The notes under the pieces are model-generated. The model saw only the letters and a program-made list of their open reading frames with translations. It was not told the origin of the DNA and did not search any database. This document shows, piece by piece, positions 5,371 through 6,881 of a DNA stretch of 6,881 nt. Made by a program: the position numbers and the translations under genes. Position 1 is the stretch's first letter. Each line of letters opens with the position of its first letter. The DNA lies in NCBI GenBank assembly GCA_003153855.1, contig PMBM01000135.1, positions 4,161 through 11,041 of the forward strand. The letters are read 5' to 3'. The DNA comes from Propionibacteriaceae bacterium. GTDB lineage: Bacteria; Actinomycetota; Actinomycetes; Propionibacteriales; Propionibacteriaceae.

Positions 5371-5388
5371 TCTTCCGCTCGCGGAAGA
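5371..5388 (+). promoter_or_regulatory. Palindrome/hairpin in the leader of the TasA-like gene
   Basis: TCTTCCGC (5371-5378) and GCGGAAGA (5381-5388) are perfect complements around TC. In RNA this gives a 7-bp stem with a CUCG tetraloop, ending 15 bases before the AAGGAG ribosome-binding site. It could be a regulator's operator or an mRNA structure. Confidence 0.45.
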
Positions 5389-5420
5389 TCCACAGGTCGC
5401 CACAAGGAGCCATCGTCACC

Positions 5421-6065
5421 ATGGCAAACTTTCTGAAGAAGCGTTCGGTTTCGATTCCACTCGTCATCAACGCGGGCGTGTCATCACTGATACTGGCCCT
5501 CGGCATGACCCCCACCTTCGGCGCTTTCACCGCCTCGATCTCCGCCGGCATGAACAACGCCAGCTCGGGCATGATCGTGATGCAGGAGACGAACAGCGCT
5601 GGCACCATCACCTGCTTGAGCACTGACGGCGGTGGGCTTCTGCTCGACGCGGCCTCGTGCTCGTCCATCAACAAGTTCGGCGGCGAGACCGGCATGCGTC
5701 CCGGCGACGGCGCCGTGGTCGTCACGAACATCAAGAATGTCGGCACCGTGGCCGCCTCGTCGTTCGCGCTTACCGCGGGCCCGTGCGTACAGTCCGCGGC
5801 TGGTCCCGCTTCCGGCTCCGCGACGGACTTCTGCTCCAAGTTCGCGGTGAGCATCACGTCAGGCTCGAGCAGCATCTTCAGCGGCACGGCCGCCACGCTG
5901 GGTAGCGCCGGCGGCATCGACGTGCTCGCGCGGCTGGGACTCCCGAAGGTCCAGGTCGGCCTCCAGATCCCCATCACCGTGACGACAACCATGGATGCCT
6001 CGGTGGGCAACTCCTACCAGGGACTCACCGTGTCGCAGCCCATGACCTGGACCTTCACCGCCTGA
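5421..6065 (+). CDS. Secreted TasA/camelysin-like protein with SipW-type signal region
   Basis: This 214-residue exported protein resembles the TasA/camelysin (M73-like) group, which in Bacillus forms matrix fibres and is processed by signal peptidase SipW. It has a basic N-terminus (KKR, 6-8) and a hydrophobic core (about 12-29). A GAFTA segment (34-38) stands where SipW-type signals carry AYFTD-like residues, followed by the family-like N..SSG.I.M.ET pattern (45-57). The central PGDGAVVVTNIKNVGTVAASSFAL (94-117) resembles the beta-sandwich strand 'PGD...V.N.G...A.F.L' of the family. The C-terminus is YQGLTVSQPMTWTFTA. Four cysteines (65, 80, 122, 138) could form two disulfides outside the cell. 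AAGGAG lies 11 bases before the ATG. No signal peptidase or second fibre gene is adjacent. Fibre, adhesin and spore-surface roles all remain inference. Confidence 0.72.
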   Translation: MANFLKKRSVSIPLVINAGVSSLILALGMTPTFGAFTASISAGMNNASSGMIVMQETNSAGTITCLSTDGGGLLLDAASCSSINKFGGETGMRPGDGAVVVTNIKNVGTVAASSFALTAGPCVQSAAGPASGSATDFCSKFAVSITSGSSSIFSGTAATLGSAGGIDVLARLGLPKVQVGLQIPITVTTTMDASVGNSYQGLTVSQPMTWTFTA

Positions 6066-6083
6066 GCAGGCCCGACGCGGTCG

Positions 6084-6881
6084 TCAGGCTCGCGCTGCGG
6101 CCTCGAGAACCTCGAGGTCGCAGTTGCCTCCGGTGAGGACCATGGCGACCTTGCGGCCGGCGACGAGATCACGCTCGGCGAGCACTGCCGCCAGCGCCAA
6201 TGCCCCCGCAGGCTCCGCGAGGTTGTGCGTCGCTCTGTACATGAGCACCATCGCTGCCGCCGCGTCGGCCTCGCTGATCCGTACGATCCTGGAGCACCCT
6301 GCGACCACGTTCGCCACCGCATCAGCGTCCGGTACGCGACAGGCCACCCCGTCGACGAACGTGTCCGCCGCATCCGTGGCCACCACATGACCAGCCGCGT
6401 AGGACAGTGCGTAGGCGGGCGCTTGGTCCGCCACAACACCGACGATCTCGCAGTCGAGCCCCAGCAGGTCCCGTACGGCGATGTTCGCGGACACGCCGGT
6501 GCCCATCCCCACGGGCACGTACACAGCCTCGAGCCCCGGCACCTGCTCATGCAGCTCGGCCGCGTACGTGGCGACGCCCTCGACCAGCCAGGGATGGAAC
6601 GGCGGTACGGCGACGAGGCCGCGCTCCTCGCCGAGCTGCACGCTGTACTCACGGGCTGCCTGGAAGTCGGATCCGTACACGACCACCTCCGCGCCGAACG
6701 CCTCGGTAGCCGCGTTCTTGTCGGGGGAGTTGCCCTCCGGAACCACGATGGTGACGGGTACGCCGAACGCCCGACCCGCGTACGCGAGGCTCTGGCTGTG
6801 GTTGCCGCGTGACGCCGACACGAGTCCCACCGGCCGGCCCCCGGCGGCGAGGAGATGCGAGAGAAAGCTAACCCCGCCACG
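6084..6881 (-). CDS. PLP-dependent threonine/serine dehydratase, N-terminus missing (window edge)
   Basis: This is a fold-type II PLP enzyme of the threonine/serine dehydratase group, which deaminates L-threonine or L-serine to the 2-oxo acid. The visible 265 residues run in one open frame to the window edge and start with RGGVSFLS, the text just after the PLP lysine (usually FK-RGG). That lysine itself is therefore outside. Still visible are SASRGNHSQSLAYA (the (A/S)GNH-type loop), VPEGNSPDKN, PVGMGTGVSAN (the glycine-rich phosphate loop region) and TGGNCDLE near the C-terminus. There is no C-terminal ACT regulatory domain, so this is the short catabolic type rather than full-length IlvA. 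Racemase or other fold-type II activities cannot be excluded. The stop is 18 bases from that of the convergent TasA-like gene. Confidence 0.88.
   Translation of the reverse strand, partial: RGGVSFLSHLLAAGGRPVGLVSASRGNHSQSLAYAGRAFGVPVTIVVPEGNSPDKNAATEAFGAEVVVYGSDFQAAREYSVQLGEERGLVAVPPFHPWLVEGVATYAAELHEQVPGLEAVYVPVGMGTGVSANIAVRDLLGLDCEIVGVVADQAPAYALSYAAGHVVATDAADTFVDGVACRVPDADAVANVVAGCSRIVRISEADAAAAMVLMYRATHNLAEPAGALALAAVLAERDLVAGRKVAMVLTGGNCDLEVLEAAARA
6095..6123 (+). terminator. Strong hairpin inside the 3' end of the dehydratase gene
   Basis: CCTCGAG (6101-6107) and CTCGAGG (6111-6117) pair around AAC. Outer arms CTGC (6095-6098) and GCAG (6120-6123) extend the stem across a 2x2 mismatch. 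It lies 30 bases past the stop of the TasA-like gene, which has only 18 bases of its own 3' spacer, so it may terminate that message inside the convergent gene. It could also be a by-product of two Leu-Glu codon pairs. Confidence 0.4.

Larger units (their letters stand above)
5149..5420 (+). other. Gene-free leader/promoter region of the TasA-like gene
   Basis: These 272 bases show no convincing gene. Frames at 5139-5339 and from 5336 are open, but the unique part of the second has only about half G/C third positions, against about 90 percent in neighbouring genes. Bases about 5210-5300 are visibly richer in A and T than the rest. The region contains a possible -10 (5285-5290), a palindrome (5371-5388) and AAGGAG (5404-5409), which lies 11 bases before ATG 5421. 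If transcription starts near 5297, the mRNA leader is about 125 bases. Confidence 0.5.

Noticed and set aside
5336..5626. 96-codon open frame from GTG 5336 (starts MTTDTSLPAPP)
   Set aside because: The part before ATG 5421 has only about half G/C third positions, and the rest is an out-of-frame His/Arg-rich shadow of the TasA-like gene.

Overview
The window is high-GC, actinobacterial chromosomal DNA. Mycothiol synthase (MshD) next to a GlnR-type orphan response regulator fixes the class as Actinomycetia, because mycothiol is made only there and Mycobacterium tuberculosis carries the same pair (glnR Rv0818, mshD Rv0819). Frequent GTG starts, leaderless-type promoters and strong G/C third-position bias agree. 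A member of Propionibacteriales (Nocardioides or Aeromicrobium-like) is my guess, not something the sequence proves.

Layout, left to right. At 1-608 (-) is the N-terminal two thirds of MshD, cut by the window edge. At 694-1479 (+) a membrane-anchored alpha/beta hydrolase runs divergently from it. A three-part inverted repeat (1497-1564) fills the gap before the convergent glnR (1603-2256, -). Behind glnR lies dtd, D-aminoacyl-tRNA deacylase (2414-2839, -). Between the two are tandem hairpins and a palindrome carrying the 12-base core of a DosR/DevR box. A flavin reductase-like protein (2920-3444, +) is divergent from dtd across 80 bases.

Next is a tight three-gene plus-strand operon: an unlisted-size 36-residue membrane protein (3570-3680), a His-less nitrobindin-like beta-barrel (3682-4182) and a YgfZ-type folate-binding iron-sulfur maintenance protein (4179-5126). 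The first two genes are 1 base apart and the last two overlap by ATGA. The theme is redox, NO and Fe-S protection, and mycothiol synthesis close by fits it. A gene-free leader of about 270 bases (5149-5420) precedes a secreted TasA/camelysin-like protein (5421-6065, +). The window ends in a convergent, N-terminally truncated PLP-dependent threonine/serine dehydratase (6084-6881, -).

The main points for a second look are: the small membrane protein whose last codons form the ribosome-binding site of the nitrobindin-like gene; the DosR-like core upstream of glnR; four genes with GTG starts 6-7 bases behind a TANNNT box (predicted leaderless mRNAs); the three-part repeat; and the orphan TasA-like protein with a long structured leader. 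I see no RNA gene, insertion sequence, prophage or CRISPR array. No clearly new multi-gene system is evident; most genes belong to known families.
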